Assembly: GCA_900169975.1 (NCBI GenBank)
Contig: LT827124.1
Span: 62,001 to 126,000 of the forward strand
Source of the DNA: Pseudoflavonifractor sp. Marseille-P3106
Lineage (GTDB): Bacteria > Bacillota > Clostridia > Oscillospirales > Oscillospiraceae
Length of the DNA stretch: 64,000 nt
Reading direction: 5' to 3'
The notes under the pieces are model-generated. The model was not told the DNA's origin, did not search any database, and was given only the letters and a program-made list of their open reading frames with translations. Position 1 is the first letter of the stretch. Every line of letters starts with the position of its first letter. The translations under genes were made by a program, and so were the position numbers. Shown here piece after piece: positions 42,153 to 51,342 of this stretch.

Positions 42153-43172
42153 TTACTTGGAAGCGGTGTCCATGTCCTGATCGTCGCCCCAGATCATGTT
42201 CTTCCGCAGTGCGGCGCCCACGACCTCCATCTGGTGCTTGGCCAGGTTGGCCCGCTTGGAGTTGAAGAAAGTGCGGCCGTTCTTGTTCTCGGCGATCCAC
42301 TTGCCGGCGAAGGTGCCGTCCTGGATGTCGTCAAGGACCTTGCGCATGTTGGCCTTGGTCTCGGCGTAGGGGAGGACGCGGGGGCCGGAGACATACTCGC
42401 CGTACTCAGCGGTGTCGGAGATGGAGAAGTTCATCATGCCCACGCCGCCCTTGTTGATGAGGTCAATGATGAGCTTCATCTCGTGGATGCACTCGAAATA
42501 GGCGTTCTCGGGCTCGTACCCGGCCTCCACCAGAGTCTCGAAGCCGCACTTCATCAGATCCACCACGCCGCCGCACAGCACGCACTGCTCGCCGAAGAGG
42601 TCGGTCTCGGTCTCGTCGTGGAAGGTGGTCTCCATCACGCCGGCCCGGGCGCCGCCGATGCCGGCGATGTAAGCCAGGGCGATCTGATAGGCCTTGCCGG
42701 TGGCATCCTGCTCCACGGCCACCAGGCAGGGCACGCCCTTGCCGGCAACGTAGGTGGAGCGGACGGTGTGGCCAGGGCCCTTGGGAGCCGCCATGAACAC
42801 GTCGACCCCCTTGGGGGGGACGATCTGCTGATAGCGGATGTTGAAGCCGTGGGCAAAGGCAAGAGCCTTGCCCTCGGTCATGTAGGGGGCGATATCCTTC
42901 TTGTAGACCTCGGCCTGGACCTCGTCGTTGATAAGGATCATGACGATGTCGCCCCACTGGGCGGCCTCGGGCACGGTCTTGACGGTCAGGCCGGCCTTCT
43001 CGGCGGCGGCCCAGTTCCTGGAGCCCTGCCGCAGGCCCACGCAGACCTCGCAGCCGGAGTCCTTCAGGTTGAGGGCATGGGCGTGACCCTGAGAGCCGTA
43101 GCCGATAATGGCGATCTTCTTTCCGTCCAGGTAGCTCAGGTCGCAGTCCTTCTCGTAGTACATCTTCGCCAT
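42153..43172 (-). CDS. ilvC: ketol-acid reductoisomerase
   Basis: Second enzyme of isoleucine and valine synthesis, 339 residues, class I. It rearranges and reduces acetolactate or acetohydroxybutyrate with NAD(P)H and Mg. The Rossmann motif [17 protein letters not shown] is present, with VGLRQGS as the cofactor-specificity loop. The catalytic knotted domain follows ([19 protein letters not shown], with acidic Mg ligands). I use ATG 43172, which has AAGGAGTG 8 bases upstream; the frame continues to 43223 without a ribosome-binding site. Last gene of ilvB-ilvN-ilvC. Confidence 0.97.
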   Translation of the reverse strand: MAKMYYEKDCDLSYLDGKKIAIIGYGSQGHAHALNLKDSGCEVCVGLRQGSRNWAAAEKAGLTVKTVPEAAQWGDIVMILINDEVQAEVYKKDIAPYMTEGKALAFAHGFNIRYQQIVPPKGVDVFMAAPKGPGHTVRSTYVAGKGVPCLVAVEQDATGKAYQIALAYIAGIGGARAGVMETTFHDETETDLFGEQCVLCGGVVDLMKCGFETLVEAGYEPENAYFECIHEMKLIIDLINKGGVGMMNFSISDTAEYGEYVSGPRVLPYAETKANMRKVLDDIQDGTFAGKWIAENKNGRTFFNSKRANLAKHQMEVVGAALRKNMIWGDDQDMDTASK

Positions 43173-43267
43173 GATAAAACACTCCTTATATGATGTAATT
43201 GGAAATTTGTCCAAGTATCCCACGAATGAGAAAAAAAGAATGTAGCGCGTGTTACAATCCGAAGAAT

Positions 43268-43825
43268 TTAAAAGACGTTTTTGCCCAGATTGAACTCGGT
43301 GGTCTCCTTGTTGTCGTCGCTGATGGTGTAAGCGCCCCGCTCCAGGGCCACCATGCCCGTGCGGACCAGCTCCAGAATGCCGAAAGTCTCCAGCAGCCGC
43401 TGCATGGCCTCGGCCTTGCTCTCGTCGCCGATGAGGGCCAGGGTGAGGGATTTGATGGATACGTCGATGATGGAGGCCCGAAAAATATTGGCGATCTGAA
43501 TGACCTCGTTGCGCACACCAGCGCTTTCCGCCCGCACCTTGAACATCACCAGTTCCCGGCGGATGGACCGCTCGGGCAGCAGTTCCTGGACGGAGTAGAC
43601 GGGAAACAGCTTGCGCAGCTGGTTCATGACCTGGTTCATGGTGACGTCATCCCCCATGACCTCGATGGTGATGCGGGAGACGGCGGGGTCGTCGGTGGTG
43701 CCCACCGCCAGGGACTCAATGTTGTAGCCCTTCCGGGAGAAGAGGCGGGAGACCTGGCTGAGGACGCCCGAGGCGTTCTCCACCAGTACAGACAGGGTGT
43801 GACGGGTGATGTGTTCGCTCTTCAT
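43268..43825 (-). CDS. ilvN: acetolactate synthase small (regulatory) subunit
   Basis: Regulatory subunit of acetohydroxyacid synthase, 185 residues, which activates the catalytic subunit and mediates feedback inhibition by valine. The N-terminal ACT domain is visible in [25 protein letters not shown] (two pieces read across) and [19 protein letters not shown]; the C-terminal ALS_ss domain follows. Length is longer than the ~85-residue enteric IlvN and matches IlvH/Gram-positive IlvN. It starts 16 bases after ilvB. Confidence 0.96.
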   Translation of the reverse strand: MKSEHITRHTLSVLVENASGVLSQVSRLFSRKGYNIESLAVGTTDDPAVSRITIEVMGDDVTMNQVMNQLRKLFPVYSVQELLPERSIRRELVMFKVRAESAGVRNEVIQIANIFRASIIDVSIKSLTLALIGDESKAEAMQRLLETFGILELVRTGMVALERGAYTISDDNKETTEFNLGKNVF

Positions 43826-43841
43826 ATTTTAATCCACCTCC

Positions 43842-45551
43842 TCAGTCCAGCAAGAAATCGGTGACAGGGGTCCCGGCGGAGACCATGGGATGGACCATGG
43901 CATCCTTATCAATGGCACATTCAATGACCCAAGGGCCGCCGCTCTTCGCCGCCCGGCGGAAAACGGCCTCGAATTCCTCCTGTGTGGCCGCCCGGTCACC
44001 CGGGATACCGTAGGCCTCCGCCAGCTTCACAAAGTCGGGGCCCCGGTCCAGGTCGGTCTGGGAGTAGCGCTCGTTGTAGATGAGGTGCTGCCACTGCCGC
44101 ACCATGCCCAGAGTGTGATTGTTGAAGATCACCACGATCACCGGGATGTGATAGTGCTCCAGCGTGGCCAGTTCGTTGCAGTTCATGCGGAAGCCGCCGT
44201 CGCCGGTGGCCAGCACCACCGGCACGTCCGGGTTGCCCATGGCCGCGCCCATGGCAGCCCCCACGCCGAAGCCCATGGTGCCGAAGCCGCCCGAAGTGAT
44301 GAACTGCCCGGGGCGGGAGAAGTGGTAGTACTGGGCCGACCACATCTGGTGCTGTCCCACGTCGGTGGCGATGATGGCCTTGCCGCCGGTGACGGCCTGG
44401 ATGGTTTCCAGGATCTCGTGGGGGTGGAGAATGTCGTCCTTTTTGAGGGGGACCTCCTCATGGGAAAAGACCCACGCCTGCCACTGGGGATAGTCGTGAG
44501 GGGGCAGCTTCTCATTGAGGAGCTGGAGCACCCGCCGGGCATCGCCCACGATGTGGTGGTCGGTCATGACATTCTTGTCGATCTCCGAGCGGTCGATGTC
44601 GATCTGCACGATCCGGGCCTGCTTGGCAAAATCCTCGGGCACGGTGGCCACCCGGTCGGAGAACCGGCAGCCGATGGCGATGAGCAGGTCACACTCGCTG
44701 GAGGCAAGATTGGAGGCGTGGGAGCCGTGCATGCCGATCATGCCGGTGAAGAGAGGGTGATCTCCCGGAAGCGCGCCGCCGCCCATAATGGTGGAGGCCA
44801 CCGGCGCCCGCAGGGTCTCCACAAACTTCCGGAACTCGGGCACCGCGCCCTTGGAGCGGATGACGCCGCCGCCCACCAGGATCAAGGGCCGTTGGGCCTT
44901 GGCGATGAGATCCAGCAGATGCTCCACATCGCCTGCGTCGGGTTCCGGGATCTTGAGGTCATGGCTGGCCCGGCGGAGCATGGCGGCCAGGCGGCCGTGG
45001 GCGGGGTGCTGGTCCGCAGGGAGATATTCGTAGTCTGCCGTCATGGCGGTGATGTTCTTAGGAATGTCGATCAGTACCGGCCCCGGCCGGCCCGAGCGGG
45101 CGATGGCAAAGGCCTCCCGGAGGATGTCGGCCAGTTCGTCGGGGCTGTGGACTAAGTAGTTGCACTTGGTGATGGGCATGGTGATGCCGGTGATGTCTAC
45201 CTCCTGAAAAGAGTCCTTTCCAATGAGGTTTTCGCTGACGTTGCAGGTGATGAACACCACGGGGGAGGAGTCCATGTAGGCCGTGGCGATCCCGGTGGTC
45301 AGGTTCGTGGCGCCGGGGCCCGAGGTGGAAAAGCACACCCCCACCTTGCCGGTGGAGCGGGCGTAACCGTCGGCGGCGTGGGAGGCCCCCTGCTCATGGG
45401 CCGTCAGGATGTGGCGGATCTTATCCTTGTAGCCGTGGAGCTCCAGCTCGTCATATACGTTCAGAATGGTTCCTCCGGGGTAGCCGAACACGGTGTCCAC
45501 CCCCTGCTCCAGCAGGCACTCCATAATAATTCTGGCACATGTCATCCGCAT
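43842..45551 (-). CDS. ilvB: acetolactate synthase large (catalytic) subunit
   Basis: Thiamine-diphosphate enzyme of 569 residues forming acetolactate or acetohydroxybutyrate from pyruvate. The catalytic Glu region is in VFGYPGGTILNVYDEL and AHEQGASHAADGYAR. The ThDP-binding GDGGFRMNCNELATLEHY ending in NN is intact, as is the FAD-binding middle domain. I use ATG 45551 with AAAGGAGG 8 bases upstream; the open frame to 45638 passes through the T-box terminator. First gene of ilvBNC, under a T-box riboswitch. Confidence 0.97.
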   Translation of the reverse strand: MRMTCARIIMECLLEQGVDTVFGYPGGTILNVYDELELHGYKDKIRHILTAHEQGASHAADGYARSTGKVGVCFSTSGPGATNLTTGIATAYMDSSPVVFITCNVSENLIGKDSFQEVDITGITMPITKCNYLVHSPDELADILREAFAIARSGRPGPVLIDIPKNITAMTADYEYLPADQHPAHGRLAAMLRRASHDLKIPEPDAGDVEHLLDLIAKAQRPLILVGGGVIRSKGAVPEFRKFVETLRAPVASTIMGGGALPGDHPLFTGMIGMHGSHASNLASSECDLLIAIGCRFSDRVATVPEDFAKQARIVQIDIDRSEIDKNVMTDHHIVGDARRVLQLLNEKLPPHDYPQWQAWVFSHEEVPLKKDDILHPHEILETIQAVTGGKAIIATDVGQHQMWSAQYYHFSRPGQFITSGGFGTMGFGVGAAMGAAMGNPDVPVVLATGDGGFRMNCNELATLEHYHIPVIVVIFNNHTLGMVRQWQHLIYNERYSQTDLDRGPDFVKLAEAYGIPGDRAATQEEFEAVFRRAAKSGGPWVIECAIDKDAMVHPMVSAGTPVTDFLLD

Positions 45552-45587
45552 GGTTTTGGCCTCCTTTGGTCTCAGTTTTAGAAAAAA

Positions 45588-45835
45588 CAAAAAGACCTCG
45601 TCCTCCATAGGACGAAGTCTTTTACTCCGTGGTACCACCTAACTTCACGGGCCTGGCCCGCGCGCTCTGCGCCGTAACGGGGCGTCCGTTCCCGTCTACT
45701 GGGCTCTCGCCGTTCTGCGGGACCGCTCTCGGGTGATGTTCGGCTCACGCCCCTCACGGAAGCTCACACCGGCCGCTTCCTCTCTTGGCTTGCGGGGCGG
45801 GCCTACTTGCCCGGTCACTGCGTTTTTGATGATTG
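45588..45835 (-). ncRNA. T-box riboswitch leader of ilvBNC, specifier reading ATC (Ile)
   Basis: The minus-strand leader between the promoter and ilvB carries the T-box core GGTGGTACCACGG (45627-45639) and just after it a terminator stem (45590-45603 with 45610-45623, 14 bp with one wobble) plus T-run. Stem I features include AGAGAGGAAG and GGTGTGAG, and the likely specifier loop GAAC-ATC-ACC puts ATC at 45735-45737, an isoleucine codon. Uncharged tRNA-Ile would stabilise the antiterminator and switch on branched-chain synthesis. The specifier is my reading, not a computed fold. Confidence 0.92.
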
Positions 45836-45841
45836 TTTCCT

Positions 45842-45870
45842 ATCATAATGCTGCGGGGCGGATTTGTCAA
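45842..45870 (-). promoter_or_regulatory. promoter of the ilv operon
   Basis: Minus-strand TTGACA (45865-45870), 17 bases, TATGAT (45842-45847), immediately upstream of the T-box leader. The remaining ~250 bases up to rnfC are AT-rich and contain no gene I can support. Confidence 0.9.
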
Positions 45871-46124
45871 TTCCGGAAACGGAAATCTCCCCAAATTTAT
45901 TGCTTTAAACGAATAAAGATAGCCGAATTCAGGAAAGAAGTAGAAAAAAAGCCGGAAAAAGAGACCACAGGGAAATACAAAAAACTAAACTGGCGGTCTG
46001 ATTTTGTGAAACAGTAACCTTTTTTGCCCTGAGAGGCTGGACTTTTGCGCCATTTTGAACTATGATAGTAAGCGTTTGAAGCGTAAGCTCCTGGGGAACG
46101 AGAAAGCAAAATTGAGGTGAGGCT

Positions 46125-47480
46125 ATGTTGCATCAGTTTTTCGGCGGGGTGCACCCCGCTGAGCACAAGGACCTGACCGAGCACAAGGCCACCGCGCCCC
46201 TGGCAGAGGCACCGGCCCAGGTAGTCATCCCCATGTCCATGCATGTGGGTGCTCCCTGCAAGCCCGTGGTATCTGTCGGCGACGAGGTGAGAGTGGGTCA
46301 GCTCATCGGTGAGACCACCGGTTTGGGCGCACCCATTCACGCCAGCGTGTCCGGCAAGGTCGTGGCCGTGGAGCCCAGAGCCCACGGCGGCGGCGGGATG
46401 ATGATGTCTGTGGTGATCGACAACGATTTCCAGGATACACCGGATCCCTCCATCCGGCACCGGGACAACGTGGACGCGCTGACCGGGCCCGAGATCATCG
46501 AAATCATCAAGAATGCCGGCATCACCGGTATGGGCGGCGCGGGATTCCCCACCCACGTCAAGCTCTCCGGCGCGGTCGGCAAAGTGGACACCCTGATCCT
46601 CAACGGCGCGGAGTGTGAGCCCTACATCACCTCCGACCACCGCCTGATGCTGGAGCGGGGCGAGGCCGTAATCGGCGGCGCCCGGCTGATGGCGAAGGCC
46701 GTTGGCCTCAAGGAGGCCACCATCGGCATCGAGCTCAATAAGCCCGACGCCATCGAGCACCTGAAGGCGCTGGTGGGCGCCGTCGGCGACGTACATATCG
46801 AAGGGCTGAAGACCCGGTACCCCCAGGGCGCCGAGAAGCAGCTCATTCAGATGATCACCGGCCGTCAGGTGCCTCCCGGAAAACTGCCCGCCGACGTGCA
46901 GTGCTGCGTGTGCAACGTGGCCACCGCCGCCGCTGTCTATGACGCGGTCATGGAGGGCAAGCCCCTGACCGCCCGCGGCGTTACCCTGACCGGCGGCGCC
47001 ATCGCCAAACCCATGAACGTCCTGGCTCCCATCGGCACCCCCGTCAGCCACCTGATCAAGATGGCCGGCGGGTTCAAGACCGATCCCGACCGGGTGCTCT
47101 TCGGCGGCCCCATGATGGGCAACCCCATTTTCAACCTGGATGTGCCCATGATGAAGTCCTCCAACTGCATCCTGAGCATGACCACCGCCGAGGCGGCCGA
47201 GCAGGATCCCGCGCAGACCTGCATCCGCTGCGGCAAGTGCGTGGAGGCCTGCCCCATGCATCTGACCCCGCTGTTCATGCGCATGAACATCAACAAGCGC
47301 AAGTGGGATGAGGTGGAGGCCCTGCGGGTGATGGACTGCATCGAGTGCGGCTCCTGCAACTACATCTGCCCGGCCCGTCTGCCCCTGGTCCAGTCCTTCC
47401 GCACCGCGAAGTTCGAGATCCGCGACCTGGCCGCCAAGGCCAAGGCGGCCAAAGAGGCAAAGGAGGCGGCCAAAGCATGA
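46125..47480 (+). CDS. rnfC: electron transport complex subunit RnfC
   Basis: NADH- and FMN-binding peripheral subunit of the ferredoxin:NAD+ oxidoreductase (Rnf), 451 residues. The N-terminal region begins FFGGVHPAEHKDLTEHK, the flavin/NADH-binding part has GMGGAGFPTHVKL, and two [4Fe-4S] motifs lie near the C-terminus: CIRCGKCVEACPMHL and CIECGSCNYICPARL. AATTGAGGTGAGG precedes the ATG. First gene of rnfCDGEAB, the order seen in acetogens and other clostridia. It overlaps rnfD (ATGA). Confidence 0.96.
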   Translation: MLHQFFGGVHPAEHKDLTEHKATAPLAEAPAQVVIPMSMHVGAPCKPVVSVGDEVRVGQLIGETTGLGAPIHASVSGKVVAVEPRAHGGGGMMMSVVIDNDFQDTPDPSIRHRDNVDALTGPEIIEIIKNAGITGMGGAGFPTHVKLSGAVGKVDTLILNGAECEPYITSDHRLMLERGEAVIGGARLMAKAVGLKEATIGIELNKPDAIEHLKALVGAVGDVHIEGLKTRYPQGAEKQLIQMITGRQVPPGKLPADVQCCVCNVATAAAVYDAVMEGKPLTARGVTLTGGAIAKPMNVLAPIGTPVSHLIKMAGGFKTDPDRVLFGGPMMGNPIFNLDVPMMKSSNCILSMTTAEAAEQDPAQTCIRCGKCVEACPMHLTPLFMRMNINKRKWDEVEALRVMDCIECGSCNYICPARLPLVQSFRTAKFEIRDLAAKAKAAKEAKEAAKA

Positions 47481-48538
47481 ATGAAAATAAGGAACTGAAG
47501 CTGACAGTCGCTTCTTCTCCCCACGTCAACTCCCCGGTGAACACCCGCTCTCTGATGCTGGATGTGCTCATCGCCCTGATCCCTGCCCTGTGCATGGGCG
47601 TGTTCTTCTTCGGCCCCCGCGCCCTTATCCTCACTGCCGTCTCCGTGGCCGGCTGCGAGTTCTTTGAGTGGCTCTACCGCAAGCTCCTGAAGAAGCCCCA
47701 GACCGGCGGGGACCTGTCCGCCGCCGTCACCGGCGTGCTGCTGGCCTTTGTCTGCCCCGTGGCGCTGCCCTACTGGACCATCCTCATCGGCGACTTCTTC
47801 GCTATGTTTGTGGTCAAGCAGCTCTTCGGCGGCCTGGGCAAGAACTTCCTCAACCCCGCGCTGGCCGGACGTGCCTTCCTGATGCTCTCCTATCCGGTGT
47901 TCATGACCACCTGGGTCAAGGCGGGCACCGCAAACTGGATGGGCATCACCACCAGCGTCACCGACGCCGTGACTGCTGCTACTCCTATGGGCACCATGCA
48001 CGGCTCCACCGTGGCGGCTCCCATGCTGCCCTGGCTGGGCGATGCCGGTTCCACCCTGAAGGATCTGTTCATCGGCAATGTGGGCGGCTGTATCGGCGAG
48101 GTCTCCGCGCTGGCCCTGATCATCGGCGGGGCCTACCTCATCTTCCGGGGCGTCATCCACATCCGTATCCCCGCTGCCTTCATCGGCACCGTGGCGGTGC
48201 TGACCCTGATCTTCTCCAAGGGCAACCCCCACTTTGAGTGGATGCTCTCTCAGCTCTTCGGCGGCGGCCTGATGCTGGGCGCCTTCTTCATGGCGACCGA
48301 CTATGTCACCAGTCCCTGCACCCCCAAAGGCGAGATCATCTTCGGTGTGGGCTGCGGCCTGCTGACCGTGTTTATCCGCTATTTCGGCGGCTATCCCGAG
48401 GGGGTCAGCTACGCGATCCTGCTGATGAACATCTGCACCCCCATCATTGAGAAGTATACCCATCCCAGCCGCTTCGGCGTTTCCAAGGAGGATCTGCAGA
48501 AGGCCAAGGCTGCGAAGAAAGGGGGCGCTGCGGCATGA
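47477..48538 (+). CDS. rnfD: electron transport complex subunit RnfD
   Basis: Membrane subunit of 353 residues with about nine helices, carrying a covalently attached FMN. The family attachment region is recognised in DAVTAATPMGTM. The ATG at 47477 overlaps the rnfC stop and has AGGAGG 10 bases upstream, within rnfC. RnfD shares ancestry with NqrB and contributes to the ion path of the complex. It overlaps rnfG by 4 bases. Confidence 0.96.
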   Translation: MNENKELKLTVASSPHVNSPVNTRSLMLDVLIALIPALCMGVFFFGPRALILTAVSVAGCEFFEWLYRKLLKKPQTGGDLSAAVTGVLLAFVCPVALPYWTILIGDFFAMFVVKQLFGGLGKNFLNPALAGRAFLMLSYPVFMTTWVKAGTANWMGITTSVTDAVTAATPMGTMHGSTVAAPMLPWLGDAGSTLKDLFIGNVGGCIGEVSALALIIGGAYLIFRGVIHIRIPAAFIGTVAVLTLIFSKGNPHFEWMLSQLFGGGLMLGAFFMATDYVTSPCTPKGEIIFGVGCGLLTVFIRYFGGYPEGVSYAILLMNICTPIIEKYTHPSRFGVSKEDLQKAKAAKKGGAAA

Positions 48539-49089
48539 GCGAGGCTGCTGTCAAGAAGAATGATTCGGGGATGGCAAAGCTGACCATCACCCTGTTTGCC
48601 ATCTGCGCAGTATGCGCGCTGGTTCTGGGCCTGGTGAACATGATCACCGAGCAGCCCATCAAGGACGTCCAAGCCGCTAAAAATGCCGCCGCCATGGCCG
48701 AGGTGCTCCCCGCCGACTCCTATGAGAAGGTGGAGTACACCGGTGAGGACACCACCATCAAGAGCGTCAACAAGGCCGCCGGAGACGCCGGCTATGTCGT
48801 GGAAGTCAGCCCCTCCGGGAGCTTCAGCGGCAGTCTCACCATCATGGTGGGCGTCAATGCCGACAACACCATTTCCGGTGTGGCCGTCACCAAGTCCGGA
48901 GAGACTTCCGGCCTGGGTGACAACGCCAAAAAGCCCGATTTCCGCAATCAGTTCACTGGCCTCTCCGGCGAAGTGAAGGTCACCAAGGACGGCGGTCAGA
49001 TCAACGCCATCACCGGCGCGACCATTACGTCCCGGGCGGTCTCCGCCGGTGTCACCTCCGCGTTGGCCGCTGTGGCCTCGCTGAGTTAA
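48535..49089 (+). CDS. rnfG: electron transport complex subunit RnfG
   Basis: Membrane-anchored subunit of 184 residues with one N-terminal transmembrane helix (about 15-40) and an extracytoplasmic FMN-binding domain. The FMN-Thr attachment motif is in INAITGATITSRAV near residue 165. SGETSGLGDNAKKPDFRNQF is typical of RnfG/NqrC. Start overlaps rnfD. Complete and of normal length. Confidence 0.95.
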   Translation: MSEAAVKKNDSGMAKLTITLFAICAVCALVLGLVNMITEQPIKDVQAAKNAAAMAEVLPADSYEKVEYTGEDTTIKSVNKAAGDAGYVVEVSPSGSFSGSLTIMVGVNADNTISGVAVTKSGETSGLGDNAKKPDFRNQFTGLSGEVKVTKDGGQINAITGATITSRAVSAGVTSALAAVASLS

Positions 49090-49102
49090 GGAGGGACAGC
49101 AT

Positions 49103-49750
49103 ATGAATTTGAAACAACAGTTTAAAGAGGGCCTGATTACTCAGAACCCCGTTACCGTCCAGCTGCTGGGCATGTGCTCGGTGATGGCCATCACCACCAG
49201 CCTGTTCAACGGCATCGGCATGGGCCTTTCCGTACTGGTGATCCTGACCCTGTCCAACATCTTTATCGCCGCGCTGCGGAAAATCATCCCCAACAAGATC
49301 CGAATCGCCTGCTTTATCGTGGTCATCGCCACCTTCGTGACTGTGGTGGACCTGCTGCTTCAGGCGTATATCCCCGATCTGGCCACCAACCTGGGCGTGT
49401 TTATCCCCCTGATCGTGGTCAACTGTATCATCCTGGGCCGTGCCGAGGGCTTCTGCTACAAGAACGGCGTGGCGGCTTCCGCGGCCGACGGTGTATTCCA
49501 GGGCCTGGGCTACACCGTGATCCTTATCGTCATGTGTGTGGTCCGCGAGCTGCTGGGCAAGGGCGCCTTCGGCGGCGGCATCCTCAACGGCGGCGACGGC
49601 ATCCAGCTTTTTCCCACCCACTTTGCGGCGCTGGGTATGGCCCTGCCTGTGGGTGGCTTCCTGACCCTGGCCTGTGTCATTGCCGCCATGCAGTATTTCC
49701 TCAGCAAGCCGAAGAAGAAGTCTGAGGAGAAAGAGGAGGTGGCCAAGTAA
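49103..49750 (+). CDS. rnfE: electron transport complex subunit RnfE
   Basis: Integral membrane protein of 215 residues with six helices, homologous to NqrD and RnfA. Family segments include KEGLITQNPVTVQLLGMC, VDLLLQAYIPDLATNLGVFIPLIVVNC and FCYKNGVAASAADG. The C-terminus is a Lys/Glu-rich tail. RnfE and RnfA form the pair that holds a membrane iron-sulfur centre. AAGGAGGGA precedes the ATG. Overlaps rnfA by one base. Confidence 0.95.
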   Translation: MNLKQQFKEGLITQNPVTVQLLGMCSVMAITTSLFNGIGMGLSVLVILTLSNIFIAALRKIIPNKIRIACFIVVIATFVTVVDLLLQAYIPDLATNLGVFIPLIVVNCIILGRAEGFCYKNGVAASAADGVFQGLGYTVILIVMCVVRELLGKGAFGGGILNGGDGIQLFPTHFAALGMALPVGGFLTLACVIAAMQYFLSKPKKKSEEKEEVAK

Positions 49751-50337
49751 TGGGTGTGGAACTGCTTACCATTGCTCTGGGAGCCATTCTGGTCAACAAC
49801 TTTATTTTCTCCCAGTTCCTGGGTATCTGCCCCTTTATGGGCGTGTCCAAGTCCACCGATACCGCCAGCGGCATGGGCCTGGCCGTGACCTTTGTCATGG
49901 GCCTTGCCTCCGCCGTATGCTGGCCTATCAACCACTTCATCCTGGAGCCCAACGGCCTGGTGTTTATGCAGACCATCGTCTACATCCTGGTCATTGCCTC
50001 CCTGGTGCAGTTCATTGAGATGTTCCTGCAGAAGTCCATGCCCTCTCTCTACACCGCGCTGGGTGTGTACCTGCCCCTGATCACCACTAACTGCGCCGTG
50101 CTGGGCGTGGTGCTCCAGAACACGCAGAACAGCTACGGCTTTGTCTCCAGCGTGGTCTACGGCGTCACCGGCGGTTTGGGTTTCCTGCTGGCCATCTATC
50201 TGTTTGCCGCCGTGCGGGAGAAGCTGGAGTTCGCCGAAGTACCGAAGTCCTTTGAAGGCTTCCCCATCGCTCTGGTCACCGCCGGTCTGCTGGCCCTGTC
50301 CTTCATGGGCTTCTCCGGCCTGAAGATCTTCGGCTAA
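49750..50337 (+). CDS. rnfA: electron transport complex subunit RnfA
   Basis: Integral membrane protein of 195 residues with six helices, partner of RnfE. Typical segments are NNFIFSQFLGICPFMGVSK and GVYLPLITTNCAVLGV with the conserved Cys residues proposed to bind the intramembrane [2Fe-2S] cluster. GAGGAGAAAGAGGAGG, within rnfE, serves as ribosome-binding site. Normal length. Confidence 0.95.
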   Translation: MGVELLTIALGAILVNNFIFSQFLGICPFMGVSKSTDTASGMGLAVTFVMGLASAVCWPINHFILEPNGLVFMQTIVYILVIASLVQFIEMFLQKSMPSLYTALGVYLPLITTNCAVLGVVLQNTQNSYGFVSSVVYGVTGGLGFLLAIYLFAAVREKLEFAEVPKSFEGFPIALVTAGLLALSFMGFSGLKIFG

Positions 50338-50350
50338 GGGGGAAGAGAAC

Positions 50351-51265
50351 ATGACAAAAGTAATTTTCTGTGTGGCCATTCTGGCCATCATGGGCGCCGT
50401 GTTCGGCATGATTCTGGCCTTTGCGGCCAAAGTCTTTGCCGTGGAGAAGGACCCCCGGGAAGAGGCCATTGGCGGCTGCCTGCCCGGCGCCAACTGCGGC
50501 GGCTGCGGCTTCCCCGGCTGTGCCGGCTACGCCGCTGCCGTGGCTGCTGGTAAGGCCCCTGTCAACGCCTGCGCCGCCGGCGGCGAGGCTGTGGCTGCCC
50601 AGATCGCTGAGATCATGGGCGTGGCTGCGGGCGCCACGGTGAAGCACATTGCCGCCGTGCACTGCTCCGGCTGCGGCGTGAACTACACCAAGTACAATTA
50701 CCAGGGTGTGCACGACTGTCTGGCCGCCTCCCGGCTGCCCGGCGGCGGCCCTCTGGGCTGCGACTTCGGCTGCCTGGGGATGGGCACCTGTGAAAAGGTC
50801 TGCCCCTTCGACGCCATCCACGTGAAAAACGGCGTGGCCGTGGTGGATGAGGACAAGTGCAAGGCCTGCAACAAGTGCGTGGACGCGTGCCCCCGCCACA
50901 TCATTGCCCTGGAGCCTTACAAGACCAAGAAGCATGTGGAGATCCCCTGCTCCTCCAAGGCCAAGGGCCCCGTGGTCACCAAGGTGTGCACCAACGGCTG
51001 CATCGGCTGCTCCCTGTGCGCCAAGGCCTGTCCCAAGGAGGCCATCACCGTTGAGAACTTCCTGGCGAAGATCGACTACGACAAGTGCATCGGCTGCGGC
51101 ATCTGTGCTCAGAAGTGCCCCCGCCACCTGATCACGGTGGACGGCGTGGTGCCCGAGATCAAGAAGCCCGCCGCTCCTGCGGCCCCCAAGGCTGCTCCCG
51201 CTGCGGCTTCCAAGGCTGAGTCCGCCCCTGCGGCTCAGGCGGAAGAGACTCCTAAGGCGGAGTAA
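50351..51265 (+). CDS. rnfB: electron transport complex subunit RnfB
   Basis: Ferredoxin-accepting subunit of 304 residues. One N-terminal helix is followed by the CGGCGFPGCAGYAAA cluster motif and a further Cys pair. Several [4Fe-4S] ferredoxin motifs follow: CLGMGTCEKVCPF, CKACNKCVDACPRH, CIGCSLCAKACPKE and CIGCGICAQKCPRH. This larger number of cluster motifs is typical of clostridial RnfB. The C-terminus is an Ala/Pro/Lys-rich tail. Last gene of the operon; a strong terminator follows. The complex drives Na+ or H+ export from reduced ferredoxin to NAD+; the ion cannot be told here. Confidence 0.95.
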   Translation: MTKVIFCVAILAIMGAVFGMILAFAAKVFAVEKDPREEAIGGCLPGANCGGCGFPGCAGYAAAVAAGKAPVNACAAGGEAVAAQIAEIMGVAAGATVKHIAAVHCSGCGVNYTKYNYQGVHDCLAASRLPGGGPLGCDFGCLGMGTCEKVCPFDAIHVKNGVAVVDEDKCKACNKCVDACPRHIIALEPYKTKKHVEIPCSSKAKGPVVTKVCTNGCIGCSLCAKACPKEAITVENFLAKIDYDKCIGCGICAQKCPRHLITVDGVVPEIKKPAAPAAPKAAPAAASKAESAPAAQAEETPKAE

Positions 51266-51274
51266 GAAGCCAAG

Positions 51275-51314
51275 AAAAAAGCTCCGGTATCCTGAAGGAT
51301 ACCGGAGCTTTTTT
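51275..51314. terminator. bidirectional terminator between rnfB and degV
   Basis: Perfect 19-bp stem (51275-51293 with 51296-51314) with A-run and T-run flanks, between convergent genes. Confidence 0.95.
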
Positions 51315-51342
51315 GCATTTGAAAGTGACAAGCGGCATTTCA

